Below, piece after piece: positions 23,442 through 32,402 of a stretch of DNA of 64,000 nucleotides. Position numbers and translations under genes: made by a program. A model generated the notes under the pieces. That model was not told the origin of the DNA. It was given only the letters and a program-made list of their open reading frames with translations, and searched no databases. The DNA lies in NCBI GenBank assembly GCA_910577275.1, contig CAJTMW010000006.1:1-64000 (forward strand), written 5' to 3'. This stretch comes from an uncultured Lachnospiraceae bacterium. Its GTDB lineage: Bacteria > Bacillota > Clostridia > Lachnospirales > Lachnospiraceae. The first letter of the stretch is position 1. The number at the start of each line of letters is the position of its first letter.

Positions 23442-24950
23442 CTAAAACTCAAAATATTGCTCCCTCAGTTTCCGATTGGCCATAATGCTAAGATATCTTT
23501 TTAACTTTAACCGCTCTGCATTGTGAATCACATTCTGACTGGTAATATCCCAGCTATACTTAGCTTTTTCTATAATCTTCCCTTCTTTTCTATTTTCATC
23601 AGCAATCTTTTTCAGCAATTTTACTGCCGCCCTGTATTCAGCCTTATCGCTGTTCTGAATAAACTCATAAAACATACTCTGGAATGGATAAATTCGTTTA
23701 TAGTACTGGTCGATTTCCACAAGAAGCATCAAAAATTCCTTAAAAAATTCATCAGCAGTACCGGACTCCTGTGCCATATTTTTCAGAATTTGCTTATGCT
23801 GCAATGCTAACTCTCTTAACCATTCATCCAGTTCTCTGGAAATGACCACCTCATCCGTTCCATCCCACCAGTACAAACGGTCGTCATCTGAAATATAGTA
23901 GTCCGGTCTCCCTTTCAATTCCTCGGGCGTATCGAAAAATGCAAAATATCCGTCCTGACGAAGGAATTCGCTTGTCCGGACAGGGGGAACCGGCGCCTCA
24001 AATAATCTCTTTCTCTCTTCTTTCAACCGCTGTGATGCATACTCTTTCATAATTTCATCATGGTAAACCGTCTCATGGACTTCTTTCCAGAGCTTCCAAA
24101 AACTCTGCTTCTTAAGCTCCGCCATCAGATAAACAATCACCCTTGCCGGAAGCATGCAGGAAAATTTTCCAACCTCTGTAAGTGCTGCGCTCTCGCTTTT
24201 TTTCCTCTCATGCCTGTTCTTTCTGACCAATTCCAGCACCTGACGAACCGCATCCTCACTCTGAGTTGTTTCAAAAAATACTTCCAGTGCTTTTTTGCAG
24301 CCATAGACATCCGCCGGATATGTTCCAGGTTCAACCACATCTTCGGACAATGATTCCGTTCCGTGAATGATATACATCAAATCGCTAAACTCTGCCCCGC
24401 CCGCCGCATATCTCATGCCATCCGGTATAAACTGCATTACATCACCCGCTGTCGGTTCTTCATAGTCCTCCGCCCGCCCCAATGCATATGCTTCCGCATT
24501 ATCCCAAATCCGAAATCTTTTTTTCATAGAAAACCGGGTTCCTAAAAGATGATTTATCCACCCTATATAGCAGCAATCATCGATGATATCACCATTGATT
24601 TCTGCAAATCCCGGTTCTTCATCCCATGCCTCATACAGGAAGTAAACCGCTGTAACGACATCACAGAATTCCCTTCCTCCTATTTTCTCCGAATGAAAGT
24701 ACCCGTCAGCAGCATCAAACCCTGCTGTCTCCCATACATCATCTTCAAAATAGTTGAAATGAAAATAAACCTTACCTCCCGGATACAATTCGATTGGTTT
24801 CAGCAGCGCCATATCGTGGCCATACATGCTGATTTTTTCAAACTGCATCATTCCTCCATAATTCAATATTTTTGCAACCTGTCCGGCAAACTCATCCTTC
24901 TTTTCATCCGGAATATGCATACCCCCTGTATACCCGCCAAATGTTCCCAT
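23442..24950 (-). CDS. Uncharacterised about 500-residue protein, paralogue 2
   Basis: The 502-residue product is soluble, acidic and rich in aromatics, with no recognised domain, signal peptide or membrane helix. It is a paralogue of the next upstream gene product: both begin with a DEKKDEF/DDKKDEF motif and a KIL..G segment, share an ETA patch around residues 75-80, an LG.R.SM/FS...R.(I/M)WD motif near residue 140-150, and similar C-termini (REQYFEF versus RYEILGF). It starts 10 bases after the 474-residue gene stop. The pair probably forms a complex or represents alternative specificities. No function can be assigned from sequence alone. Confidence 0.75.
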   Translation of the reverse strand: MGTFGGYTGGMHIPDEKKDEFAGQVAKILNYGGMMQFEKISMYGHDMALLKPIELYPGGKVYFHFNYFEDDVWETAGFDAADGYFHSEKIGGREFCDVVTAVYFLYEAWDEEPGFAEINGDIIDDCCYIGWINHLLGTRFSMKKRFRIWDNAEAYALGRAEDYEEPTAGDVMQFIPDGMRYAAGGAEFSDLMYIIHGTESLSEDVVEPGTYPADVYGCKKALEVFFETTQSEDAVRQVLELVRKNRHERKKSESAALTEVGKFSCMLPARVIVYLMAELKKQSFWKLWKEVHETVYHDEIMKEYASQRLKEERKRLFEAPVPPVRTSEFLRQDGYFAFFDTPEELKGRPDYYISDDDRLYWWDGTDEVVISRELDEWLRELALQHKQILKNMAQESGTADEFFKEFLMLLVEIDQYYKRIYPFQSMFYEFIQNSDKAEYRAAVKLLKKIADENRKEGKIIEKAKYSWDITSQNVIHNAERLKLKRYLSIMANRKLREQYFEF

Positions 24951-24960
24951 ACCTCTCCTC

Positions 24961-26385
24961 CTAAAATCCTAAGATTTCATATCTATACTCATGGTTAATT
25001 AACAATGCCTGAAATGCACTCATTGCCGTAAAGTCGAACTTACGCCTGTTGTTTCTGATTACCCATTGATTTGCCTGTCCTCTGGTCAGTTCCGGAAAAT
25101 AATAAGTATCTTTATCCATTATTTCTCTATAAAATAATATTGCTCTTCTGTAGTTGTTATCCTCTCTATGGTTCATAAATTCTGTAATAAATTCCTTATC
25201 CGTCAGGCGGCATCCCCAAATCTGCTCCAATTCTATGGCAATCTGCGCTAAGAGGATTTCCATATCAAAATCTTCCTCCAAATCCGTCTCCCCAAAGTGT
25301 TTTTTCCAGTCTGCCAGGCATTTTTTCATATTGTCCGAAAAACGAAGATTCCCGTTCTTTCGGAATTCTATAAATTCATCCTCATTGTCTCTCTGAATCA
25401 CTCTGTAAAACGGAATATATCTTTCGTCCTCTTCCTTTTTTGTCTCTCCTGCATTTCTCTGTTTCGTAACGATTTCCGAATATCCTTTTATCCCTAATCT
25501 CTTCCACACATCCCAAAAATTCTGACGGATTGACACTGCATATCCATGAACAATGACAGAGGGAAGTACATAAAGCGATACCTCCGCAATCACTCCATAC
25601 CGACTGTCTTTCGCTAATTCCTGACGCCTCTCCAAATCCGCGTCCAAAAGTTTTCTCAGAAAATTTTCCAGATATTCTTCACCTTCCTGTTCTATCAGTT
25701 CAACCATAATCCGGTACACAAAATATTTCAATTTTCCTTCGGATGCCTCTTTAATCTCTGATTTTTCTCCGGTAAACGGTTCCTTTGGAGCCTCTATCTT
25801 TTCCGAATCAAGCGTCCATATTGCCAGAAACTGTTCCAGAATAAAATCACAAAATTCAAATGGATATGCATCCATTATCATTTCCTCTGTGACATTCTGA
25901 TACTTTTCCTTATTTTTCAGGAAAAGCAACATGTCCCACATCTTTGCACGGTGAGAAAAGCTGAGCCTGATTCCCAATATCCCCCTTATCATCAAAGCAT
26001 ATGGTTCCACTCTGCCAGGTTTGTCATCGTACATGAAATAACAGTGCTCTTCTGAATAAGCTTCCTGCATCACCATGATTATGTTCATCACGACTCCAAA
26101 CTCTTCGTATCCTCTGTCAGATACCACAAGCTCACAGGTATTCATGTTATAAGCCGCCGTTTCTCTTTTCCGCTTCTCGAAGATAGAGTAATCAAAGCTG
26201 ACAATCCCCTGTTCATCCGGCGCCGGCCGCCTGACAACCGTGATTACCTGACCACCCAGCTTTATATTCTCTGTCTTTCGAATCCCGCATACGTCCAGTA
26301 TCTTTAAAATATACCGATTAAATTCATCTTTTTTATCGTCGGAAACCCTTACGGTTCCTGCCAGTTTATAAATATCATCTCTCAT
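24961..26385 (-). CDS. Uncharacterised about 475-residue protein, paralogue 1
   Basis: The 474-residue product opens with MRDDIYKLAGTVRVSDDKKD and has many aromatic and charged residues and no recognised motif. It is the first gene of a four-gene operon (this gene, 502-residue paralogue, 85-residue protein, aspartic protease). AGGAGG precedes the ATG inside the duplicated segment. A truncated copy of its first 45 codons lies at 22131-22266, downstream of the operon. It is distinct from the upstream subtilase gene, separated by 90 bases with a perfect inverted repeat. Confidence 0.75.
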   Translation of the reverse strand: MRDDIYKLAGTVRVSDDKKDEFNRYILKILDVCGIRKTENIKLGGQVITVVRRPAPDEQGIVSFDYSIFEKRKRETAAYNMNTCELVVSDRGYEEFGVVMNIIMVMQEAYSEEHCYFMYDDKPGRVEPYALMIRGILGIRLSFSHRAKMWDMLLFLKNKEKYQNVTEEMIMDAYPFEFCDFILEQFLAIWTLDSEKIEAPKEPFTGEKSEIKEASEGKLKYFVYRIMVELIEQEGEEYLENFLRKLLDADLERRQELAKDSRYGVIAEVSLYVLPSVIVHGYAVSIRQNFWDVWKRLGIKGYSEIVTKQRNAGETKKEEDERYIPFYRVIQRDNEDEFIEFRKNGNLRFSDNMKKCLADWKKHFGETDLEEDFDMEILLAQIAIELEQIWGCRLTDKEFITEFMNHREDNNYRRAILFYREIMDKDTYYFPELTRGQANQWVIRNNRRKFDFTAMSAFQALLINHEYRYEILGF

Positions 26386-26434
26386 CCGCCAACCTCCTGT
26401 GTTGGCATCATTTTAAACAGATTTTTCTGATTTG
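26249..26434. repeat. Direct repeat, right copy (about 185 bp)
   Basis: Matches 22130-22314. It includes the first 45 codons and leader of the 474-residue gene and ends within the left arm of the hairpin at 26429-26463, suggesting that the hairpin was near the duplication breakpoint. Confidence 0.85.
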
Positions 26435-26463
26435 TCATTGGACATATAATCCAATGACAAATC
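26429..26463. repeat. Perfect 14-bp inverted repeat after the subtilase gene
   Basis: GATTTGTCATTGGA and TCCAATGACAAATC flank a seven-base loop just past the stop of the subtilase gene on the minus strand. There is only a short A-rich/T-poor tail, so it is a weak terminator candidate; it could equally be a processing or recombination site because it coincides with the end of the duplicated segment. Confidence 0.5.
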
Positions 26464-26475
26464 AATCGCGCCGCC

Positions 26476-28182
26476 CTATATCCCCGCCAGCACGTCAAAG
26501 GTTCCCGCAATATCCAATGCGCCGTAACCCCACTCCCTGTTCGGATAGTTCTCCCCGTCCGTCCGCTCTGCCCCCCGAATCAGGTAATTTTTAATCTCCC
26601 GGCTCTCCACCGTATTCTGGTTGCCCTCCACCACGGCCCACTGGAAAAACAGCGCGCATGCGCCTGCCGCCAGCGCCACCGACATACTGGTTCCTGTTTT
26701 TCTTCCGAGAACCGTGTCAATGTCCACGCCCGGAGAGCACAAATCCGGCTTGATGCGTCCCATCCTTGTATACCCTCTGCTGGACTCCGTCCAGAAGCTG
26801 TTGTTGGCGTCATTATAGGCCGTGACGGTAATCACCTCCCTGACATTGGACGGCTCCGTCAGCGTCTGGTAAGGGGAGGGCCGCAAAAAATACGTTTCGC
26901 TGTCCAGAAACTCCTTTAACGGAAGCCAGATATGGAAGCAGTTCCCCGTGCCTCCTCCGGTGATGGTCACCTGAATCGTCCATATACCGGGCGTCGGGTC
27001 TATAAACCGGAAAAAGATAAGCTCCTCGCCCGAACCCTGCTCCACCAGAACATGGTCTACAAGAATCCTGCTCCTGTCGTAGATAAAAACAAACTCCCGG
27101 CCGCTCTGCTCCCGGAAATCGACCTTGGGGGTGACCTCCCCTCCTGGCGTGCGAATCGATATGGCGTGGGTCGTGGGGACGCTTCCCCAAAGCTCCGCGA
27201 TAAAGCCTTTCCCTCTTCCGTCCACCCGTATTTCCACGTTTTCAATGGTTTCCCGAAGTCCCTCCACAGAGGTCGCCGTATAATGATGGGCGCTGTTTCC
27301 CTCATTTCCGCCGCACACCACCACCGCCCTGCTTCTTCTGGTCGCTATCTGGCTCAGGAAGCCTGCCATAACCGAATGTCCCTCGTGGTCGCCCATATTG
27401 CTCCCAAGGGCAAAGCAAATAACCAGCGGGCGTTCAAGGGAGATGGCGTAGCTGTCCAGATATTTCAGCGCCACCATAATATCGCTTTCCGCGTAGGCGG
27501 CGGCCCCGTTTGCAATAAGGTAAAAATCCTTTAAATACTGCTTCGCCTCCCGAAGCTTCACCATCACAATATCCGCCTCCGGCGCGGCCCCCAGAAAGCG
27601 GAGCCCAATCCCCAGAGAGCTTCCCGCCGCCACGCTGGCAAGGGAAGTCCCGTGTCCGTCCTCGTCGTAGCTGGGCACAATCTCCCGGGGATTGTCGCTT
27701 TGCAGCGCCAGATTTATGGTCTCCCGCCGGTATTCCGTACCGTAGAGAATTCCTGCCGGCGGCTCTCCGCTCTGTATGGTCTGGTCCCATATGCCCAGAA
27801 TCCTTGTACTTCCGTCCGGGTTTCTGAACACATCGTAATCGTAGCGGATGCCTGTATCCAGAAAGCCGATAACAACGCCCTTTCCCGAAAGATTCAAGGT
27901 CTCGCCCTGCACCCGCACAATTCCGCTGCGAATCAGGGGCGACGGGTCAAAGGTTCCTTCCGGCTCCTGCATCAGACCATACATATTCGGCATGACAGGA
28001 TAGGTAAAATTGCTGATACTCACCGGCTTTAACCCCCGGCGCGGCACATAGGTAATACTAAGCTGGTCGGTAATGGGCTGAACCGCATACTCCCCCAATC
28101 CCTTCCTTATTTCTTCAGGAAGTATATAATCCGTAATCAAATCATAATAGTCGTTGGAAATTGCCCTTTCGCGGTCTGTCAT
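26476..28182 (-). CDS. Subtilisin-like serine protease, Csp-like (S8 family)
   Basis: The 568-residue protein has the complete S8 triad: Asp in VVIGFLDTGIRYD (about residue 109), His in DGHGTSLASVAAG and Ser in GTSMSVALAAG near residue 500. A long insertion between His and Ser and the absence of a signal peptide match the clostridial CspA/B/C-like and related Lachnospiraceae subtilases, some of which process the germination hydrolase SleC in spores. With an intact triad it should be an active protease. GGAGGG precedes the ATG. Substrate in this organism is unknown; there is no neighbouring sleC. Confidence 0.88.
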   Translation of the reverse strand: MTDRERAISNDYYDLITDYILPEEIRKGLGEYAVQPITDQLSITYVPRRGLKPVSISNFTYPVMPNMYGLMQEPEGTFDPSPLIRSGIVRVQGETLNLSGKGVVIGFLDTGIRYDYDVFRNPDGSTRILGIWDQTIQSGEPPAGILYGTEYRRETINLALQSDNPREIVPSYDEDGHGTSLASVAAGSSLGIGLRFLGAAPEADIVMVKLREAKQYLKDFYLIANGAAAYAESDIMVALKYLDSYAISLERPLVICFALGSNMGDHEGHSVMAGFLSQIATRRSRAVVVCGGNEGNSAHHYTATSVEGLRETIENVEIRVDGRGKGFIAELWGSVPTTHAISIRTPGGEVTPKVDFREQSGREFVFIYDRSRILVDHVLVEQGSGEELIFFRFIDPTPGIWTIQVTITGGGTGNCFHIWLPLKEFLDSETYFLRPSPYQTLTEPSNVREVITVTAYNDANNSFWTESSRGYTRMGRIKPDLCSPGVDIDTVLGRKTGTSMSVALAAGACALFFQWAVVEGNQNTVESREIKNYLIRGAERTDGENYPNREWGYGALDIAGTFDVLAGI

Positions 28183-28273
28183 TGCAAACCCTCCGACATT
28201 TTTCTTCTATTATATGACCGCCGCCACCAAAAGTTTAATTCAGAGATTTTTACTATTTTATCAGAGCTTATTC

Positions 28274-28303
28274 TTACCACAAAAACTGAAACAATTATAC
28301 AAT
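28274..28303 (+). promoter_or_regulatory. Candidate promoter of the beta-mannosidase gene
   Basis: TTACCA (28274-28279) and TACAAT (28298-28303) are spaced by 18 bases. Transcription from here would give a leader of about 155 bases that includes the structured element at 28350-28440. Confidence 0.4.
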
Positions 28304-28349
28304 AAGTACAGGAAACTGCAGACAAGGGCGTCTGCGGAACTTCAAATCA

Positions 28350-28440
28350 GCAAGCGCCCGCACAGTGCACGGAACAATTTGCGGACGCAACAGGCGGACG
28401 CATGTTGTTCCAGACAAAAGTGTACTGGAAGGGCGCTTGC
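28350..28440 (+). ncRNA. Structured leader element, copy B (before GH2 beta-mannosidase)
   Basis: Ninety-one bases in the sense orientation with a 10-bp outer stem GCAAGCGCCC/GGGCGCTTGC, then CAGTGCAC/GTGTACTG and GGAACAAT/GTTGTTCC around a G+C-rich core with GCGGACGC twice. It aligns over its full length with the minus-strand element at 9524-9613, with essentially one indel, and homology continues into GCGGAACT after the stem. The ribosome binding site of the downstream gene begins 11 bases later, so folding could affect initiation. Confidence 0.5.
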
Positions 28441-28464
28441 GGAACTTTAATTGGAGGATAAAAA

Positions 28465-31350
28465 ATGACACAAATAAGCTTGCGAGACAACTGGTCTCTG
28501 ACTGTTTTAGGGGAAAACGTCTATCGCATCCCCGAAAAACCAATTGAAACAAAGGTTCCGTCCACGGTATACGGAACGCTCCTTGACAGGGGAATGATTC
28601 CCGACCCCTTTTTCCGCGACAATGAGCTTATGGCAACAAAGCTTATGGAAAACGACTTTGCCTACGAAACCGATTTTTCCATCCCGGAAAAGGAAAGAGA
28701 ATCCGACCGTATCTTCCTTCGTTTTGACGGTATCGATACTCTGGCCGACATTTATCTGGACGACCGGCTCCTCGGCTCTGTGAACAACATGAACCGCGTC
28801 TGGGAATTTGATATCACTTCCCTTGTAATGGACGGCGATAAGGATACCGTTTACCACTTAAAGGCGGTCCTTCATTCTCCCACCCGCTTTATCGAGAAGG
28901 CAAACAGGGAATGTCCCGTGGGCGGTTCCAGCGACGCCATGCCGGGCTTCCCCCATATCCGCAAGGCTGCCTGCATGTTCGGCTGGGACTGGGGCGGAAG
29001 GCTTCCCGACGCCGGTCTTTTCCGGGAGGTTTCCCTGAACGCTTACAAAACCGCGCGCATTGCGCAGGTTTATTTAGGGCAGAAGCATGAAATCACCGAC
29101 AAGTCTGTACACGGAAATATTGTCTCCTCCGTGGAGCTTACCGCGGACGCCGAAATCGAGTGGATGCCGGAAGCCCTCTCCGAGAAGGTAAAGGTTGTCC
29201 TTCTCCTGACCTCGCCCGACGGCAGCGCCACCCTGTCCGCACAAAGCGCCCTCACGGACGCGTTCACGGACTCGGCTCCCTCCTTAAACCTGACCGGACT
29301 TGGCTGCGCCCTGCGAAGCAACCACATCAGCGTTTCCGTAACCGTGGAAAACCCGCAGCTCTGGTGGCCTAACGGGTACGGCGAGCAGGCGCTTTATGAG
29401 GCAAAGGTTGTTCTCCTGTCAGAGACCGAGGGCGCGCTCTTATCGGAGGCGGAGGCGGCCAAAACTCCCCTGGATTCCTGGCGGAAAAAAATCGGTCTGC
29501 GCACCATGACCGTCAACACCGACCTGATGGAGGACGAGGTTTTTGACAGCCATCTTTTAAATCAGGCGGAGGACCTTGACGACGGCAGCAATATGATTTT
29601 ATCCATGGGGGAAAAGCGCATCATTGTCACCGACAGGAAGGAAAAGAAGATTCCCGGACGCAACTTCGCATACGAGGTCAACGGACTGCAGATTTTTGCC
29701 ATGGGAGCGGACTATATTCCCGAGGACAATATCCTCACAAGACAGAACCGGAAGCGTACCGATATGCTGCTTGCCTCCGCTCAGGAAGCCCATTACAACT
29801 GTCTGCGCGTCTGGGGCGGCGGTTATTTCCTGGACGACTTCTTTTACGATGTGTGCGACGAGCGCGGCCTGATTGTATGGCAGGATTTCATGTTTGCCTG
29901 CGCCTCCTACGAGCTTGACGCCGCCTTTGAAGCCAACGTTTCCGCGGAAATCCGCCAGAATATCCGTCGGCTCCGTTCCCACCCCTGTATCGGACTGTGG
30001 TGCGGAAATAACGAAATGGAAACCCAGTACGAGACCCTTGCATGGCCGCAGACGAAAAAACAGTACTATGATTATATCCGCCTGTACGAGTACATCATTC
30101 CGAAGCTCGTTGCGGAAGAAGACCCCGGCGCATTCTACTGGCCTTCCTCTCCCTCCTCGGGCGGCAACTACGAAAACAGCAACGCCGAAAACGTGGGCGA
30201 CGTTCACTACTGGGGCGTATGGCACGGCAACGAGCCCTTTACCGCATACAGAAAGCATCACTACCGTTTCCTCTCGGAATTCGGCTTCCAGTCTTTCCCG
30301 GCTCTGCAGACGGTACGCCGGTTCACGGAAGACGGCGACAGGAATATCTACTCCCGGGTGATGGAGATGCACCAGAGAAATACCGCAGCCAACGGTAAAA
30401 TTATGAACTATATCTCCCAGACCTATCTGTACCCGAAGAACTTTGACGAGCTGCTCTACTGCTCTCAGCTTCTTCAGGCGGACGCCATCCGCTACGGCGT
30501 GGAGCATTTCAGACGCTTCCGGGGCACCTGCATGGGTACGGTGGTATGGCAGTTGAACGATATCTGGCCGGTGGCCTCCTGGGCAAGCGTTGATTATTAC
30601 GGAAACTGGAAAGCCCTCCAGTATGCCGAAAAGCGCATGTTTGCGCCGGTTCTGCTCTCCTGTGAGGAGCACGGCGAGATTGACCAGAAGCCCAACCCCA
30701 ATACCCTTCCGGTGCCGGTTGATTTAAGCGCGGATTTGCATGTGGCGAACGAGACGGCGCAGCCTGTCAGCGGACTGGTAAAATGGTCCCTGCGCATGCC
30801 GGACTCCTCCGTTATCCGCGAAGGAGAATTCGAGGTAACCGCGCCTGCCTACGGCGGCGCATGGCTTCCCCACCTTGATTTTAACGGCGAGGACCCCTTA
30901 AAGGTTCATCTGGAATATTCCCTTACCGTGGACGGCGCGGTTGTTTCCTCCGGCACCACCCTGTTCTGCGCGCCCAAGCACTATGCTTTCGCAGACCCGA
31001 AGCTTACGGTTTCCGTGGACGGCGATACCGTAACGGTGACGGCGGAAAATTATGCGAAATCCGTCAGCGTGGAAACGGAAAACGGGGTTCTGCGTCTCGA
31101 CGACAACTTTGTGGATATGGAAGCGGGAACCAGAACCTTTAAGATACTGGAAAGCAGAGATTTCACCACCGACGAGACCGCTTCCGGCGGCGTTTCGGAG
31201 GGCAAAACAGGATGCGGCGCAGACAGCGCCTCGGACACCCCCTGCGCCTTTAAGGGCAGCAACACCCTGTCGGACGGCAACACCCTATCGGGTGGTAAGG
31301 TTTCCGGCGCTTTCCGCGTAAGAAGTATTTACGAAAGCGCGGACAGATAA
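28465..31350 (+). CDS. Glycoside hydrolase family 2 beta-mannosidase
   Basis: GGAGGATAAAAA precedes the ATG; the 961-residue protein has the sugar-binding jelly-roll, immunoglobulin-like and TIM-barrel domains of GH2. Catalytic residues are recognisable: acid/base E in WCGNNEMETQYE and nucleophile E in FLSEFGFQSFP, the latter characteristic of beta-mannosidases. No signal peptide, so it cleaves imported manno-oligosaccharides. Near the C-terminus a Gly/Ser/Thr-rich stretch of about 45 residues (roughly 903-949) interrupts the final beta domain before FRVRSIYESADR. It has a structured leader and a convergent AraC-type regulator downstream. Confidence 0.9.
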   Translation: MTQISLRDNWSLTVLGENVYRIPEKPIETKVPSTVYGTLLDRGMIPDPFFRDNELMATKLMENDFAYETDFSIPEKERESDRIFLRFDGIDTLADIYLDDRLLGSVNNMNRVWEFDITSLVMDGDKDTVYHLKAVLHSPTRFIEKANRECPVGGSSDAMPGFPHIRKAACMFGWDWGGRLPDAGLFREVSLNAYKTARIAQVYLGQKHEITDKSVHGNIVSSVELTADAEIEWMPEALSEKVKVVLLLTSPDGSATLSAQSALTDAFTDSAPSLNLTGLGCALRSNHISVSVTVENPQLWWPNGYGEQALYEAKVVLLSETEGALLSEAEAAKTPLDSWRKKIGLRTMTVNTDLMEDEVFDSHLLNQAEDLDDGSNMILSMGEKRIIVTDRKEKKIPGRNFAYEVNGLQIFAMGADYIPEDNILTRQNRKRTDMLLASAQEAHYNCLRVWGGGYFLDDFFYDVCDERGLIVWQDFMFACASYELDAAFEANVSAEIRQNIRRLRSHPCIGLWCGNNEMETQYETLAWPQTKKQYYDYIRLYEYIIPKLVAEEDPGAFYWPSSPSSGGNYENSNAENVGDVHYWGVWHGNEPFTAYRKHHYRFLSEFGFQSFPALQTVRRFTEDGDRNIYSRVMEMHQRNTAANGKIMNYISQTYLYPKNFDELLYCSQLLQADAIRYGVEHFRRFRGTCMGTVVWQLNDIWPVASWASVDYYGNWKALQYAEKRMFAPVLLSCEEHGEIDQKPNPNTLPVPVDLSADLHVANETAQPVSGLVKWSLRMPDSSVIREGEFEVTAPAYGGAWLPHLDFNGEDPLKVHLEYSLTVDGAVVSSGTTLFCAPKHYAFADPKLTVSVDGDTVTVTAENYAKSVSVETENGVLRLDDNFVDMEAGTRTFKILESRDFTTDETASGGVSEGKTGCGADSASDTPCAFKGSNTLSDGNTLSGGKVSGAFRVRSIYESADR

Positions 31351-31427
31351 ACGGCGGAACGCCAAATATACCAAACGTAGCTTGTATTGTAATCAGCCGA
31401 CCAGGATTGTTGCTGGACGTCAAAGAG

Positions 31428-31470
31428 GCAGCCGCCGGATACGCGCAAAATACGCATATCCGGCGGCTGC
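31428..31470. terminator. Bidirectional hairpin between GH2 and AraC genes
   Basis: GCAGCCGCCGGATA and TATCCGGCGGCTGC form a perfect 14-bp stem around a 15-base loop that can itself pair (GCG/CGC). It lies between convergent stops at 31350 and 31494. There is no strong T-run, but the stem is long and placement suits both transcripts. Confidence 0.6.
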
Positions 31471-31493
31471 ATATATGTGCCCGGCCGTCCTGC

Positions 31494-32369
31494 TCACCCT
31501 CTGGCCTTGCGGGCCTGCTTCGGGGTGACGCCCTTTAATTTTTTGTAGCACCGTATAAAATAGCTGCTGTCTGAGTACCCCACCTCATGGGCGATAAAGG
31601 AAACGTCATAGTTGGAGAAAAGCAGCATGTTTTCCGCCACATTGATTCGCGTGGCTGTGATGTATTCCTTACAGGTCTTTCCGTACCGGCGGTAAAAATT
31701 CCCGGAAAAGGTGGAATGGGACATTCCGCACATGGCGGCCAGCCCCTCCGCAGTCAGCTCCTCAAAGTAATGGCTGTCAATATATTCCGCGATAAGGTCA
31801 AAGCCAAGCTCGTAGGAGGGATGAAGCCCGGGCGTCGGCAGAAGATAGCCGTCCCTCTGCCAGCACCTTAGTAATTTTCCCATTATTTTGCAGATATCCG
31901 CCGTAAATATCATGGAATAGGCGTAGGCTTTTTCCCTGTATTCCTTTACAATCTCCTCAAACAGCGGAAGGAGATTCATTTCCTTCATTTTATCCGGGGC
32001 AAAGCAGCACGGGTAAACGGCGGTGCTTATCCCATGCAGCGAGGCGCGGAGATTGATGTTGTCCGCCTTGCTTAAGGGGAGATTTCCCGGGTCGAATTTC
32101 ACAACATAGTAACGCACATGCTCCGCCTTTTCAAAAAAATCAATGGCATGCACACATCTGGGCGGGAAAAGGATTACAGTTCCTTCCGGGCATATTTTCA
32201 CCTCATTTTCCATGGAAATCCTCACCCTGCCCTTTAAGATATAGAGAAGCTCCGCATAGTAATGCCAGTGTGCCGGAATGGGAAGCCCGGAACCGGCGTT
32301 TTTGCTGTCGCTGCAAAATGCCTCGTAGGGCGAAGCTATGGGGTCGATATATTCATATAAATTATTCAT
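31494..32369 (-). CDS. AraC-family regulator with cupin sensor domain
   Basis: The 291-residue protein has an N-terminal cupin-type domain (HWHYYAELLYILKGRV, PEGTVILFPPRCVHAI) and a C-terminal AraC domain with two helix-turn-helix motifs (LAAMCGMSHSTFSGNF and IAHEVGYSDSSYFIRCYKK). It converges on the beta-mannosidase gene and is the most likely regulator of it, sensing a mannoside or mannose-derived ligand. The operator was not identified. It lies 33 bases after clpX on the same strand in the opposite sense of dependence, so read-through from clpX is possible. Confidence 0.88.
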   Translation of the reverse strand: MNNLYEYIDPIASPYEAFCSDSKNAGSGLPIPAHWHYYAELLYILKGRVRISMENEVKICPEGTVILFPPRCVHAIDFFEKAEHVRYYVVKFDPGNLPLSKADNINLRASLHGISTAVYPCCFAPDKMKEMNLLPLFEEIVKEYREKAYAYSMIFTADICKIMGKLLRCWQRDGYLLPTPGLHPSYELGFDLIAEYIDSHYFEELTAEGLAAMCGMSHSTFSGNFYRRYGKTCKEYITATRINVAENMLLFSNYDVSFIAHEVGYSDSSYFIRCYKKLKGVTPKQARKARG

Positions 32370-32402
32370 CGCTTCCGTAGGCTGTATGGAATTGCCCGCA
32401 GC

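Noticed and set aside
29599..30672. 357-codon minus-strand frame opposite GH2
   Set aside because: Shadow of the GH2 catalytic domain.
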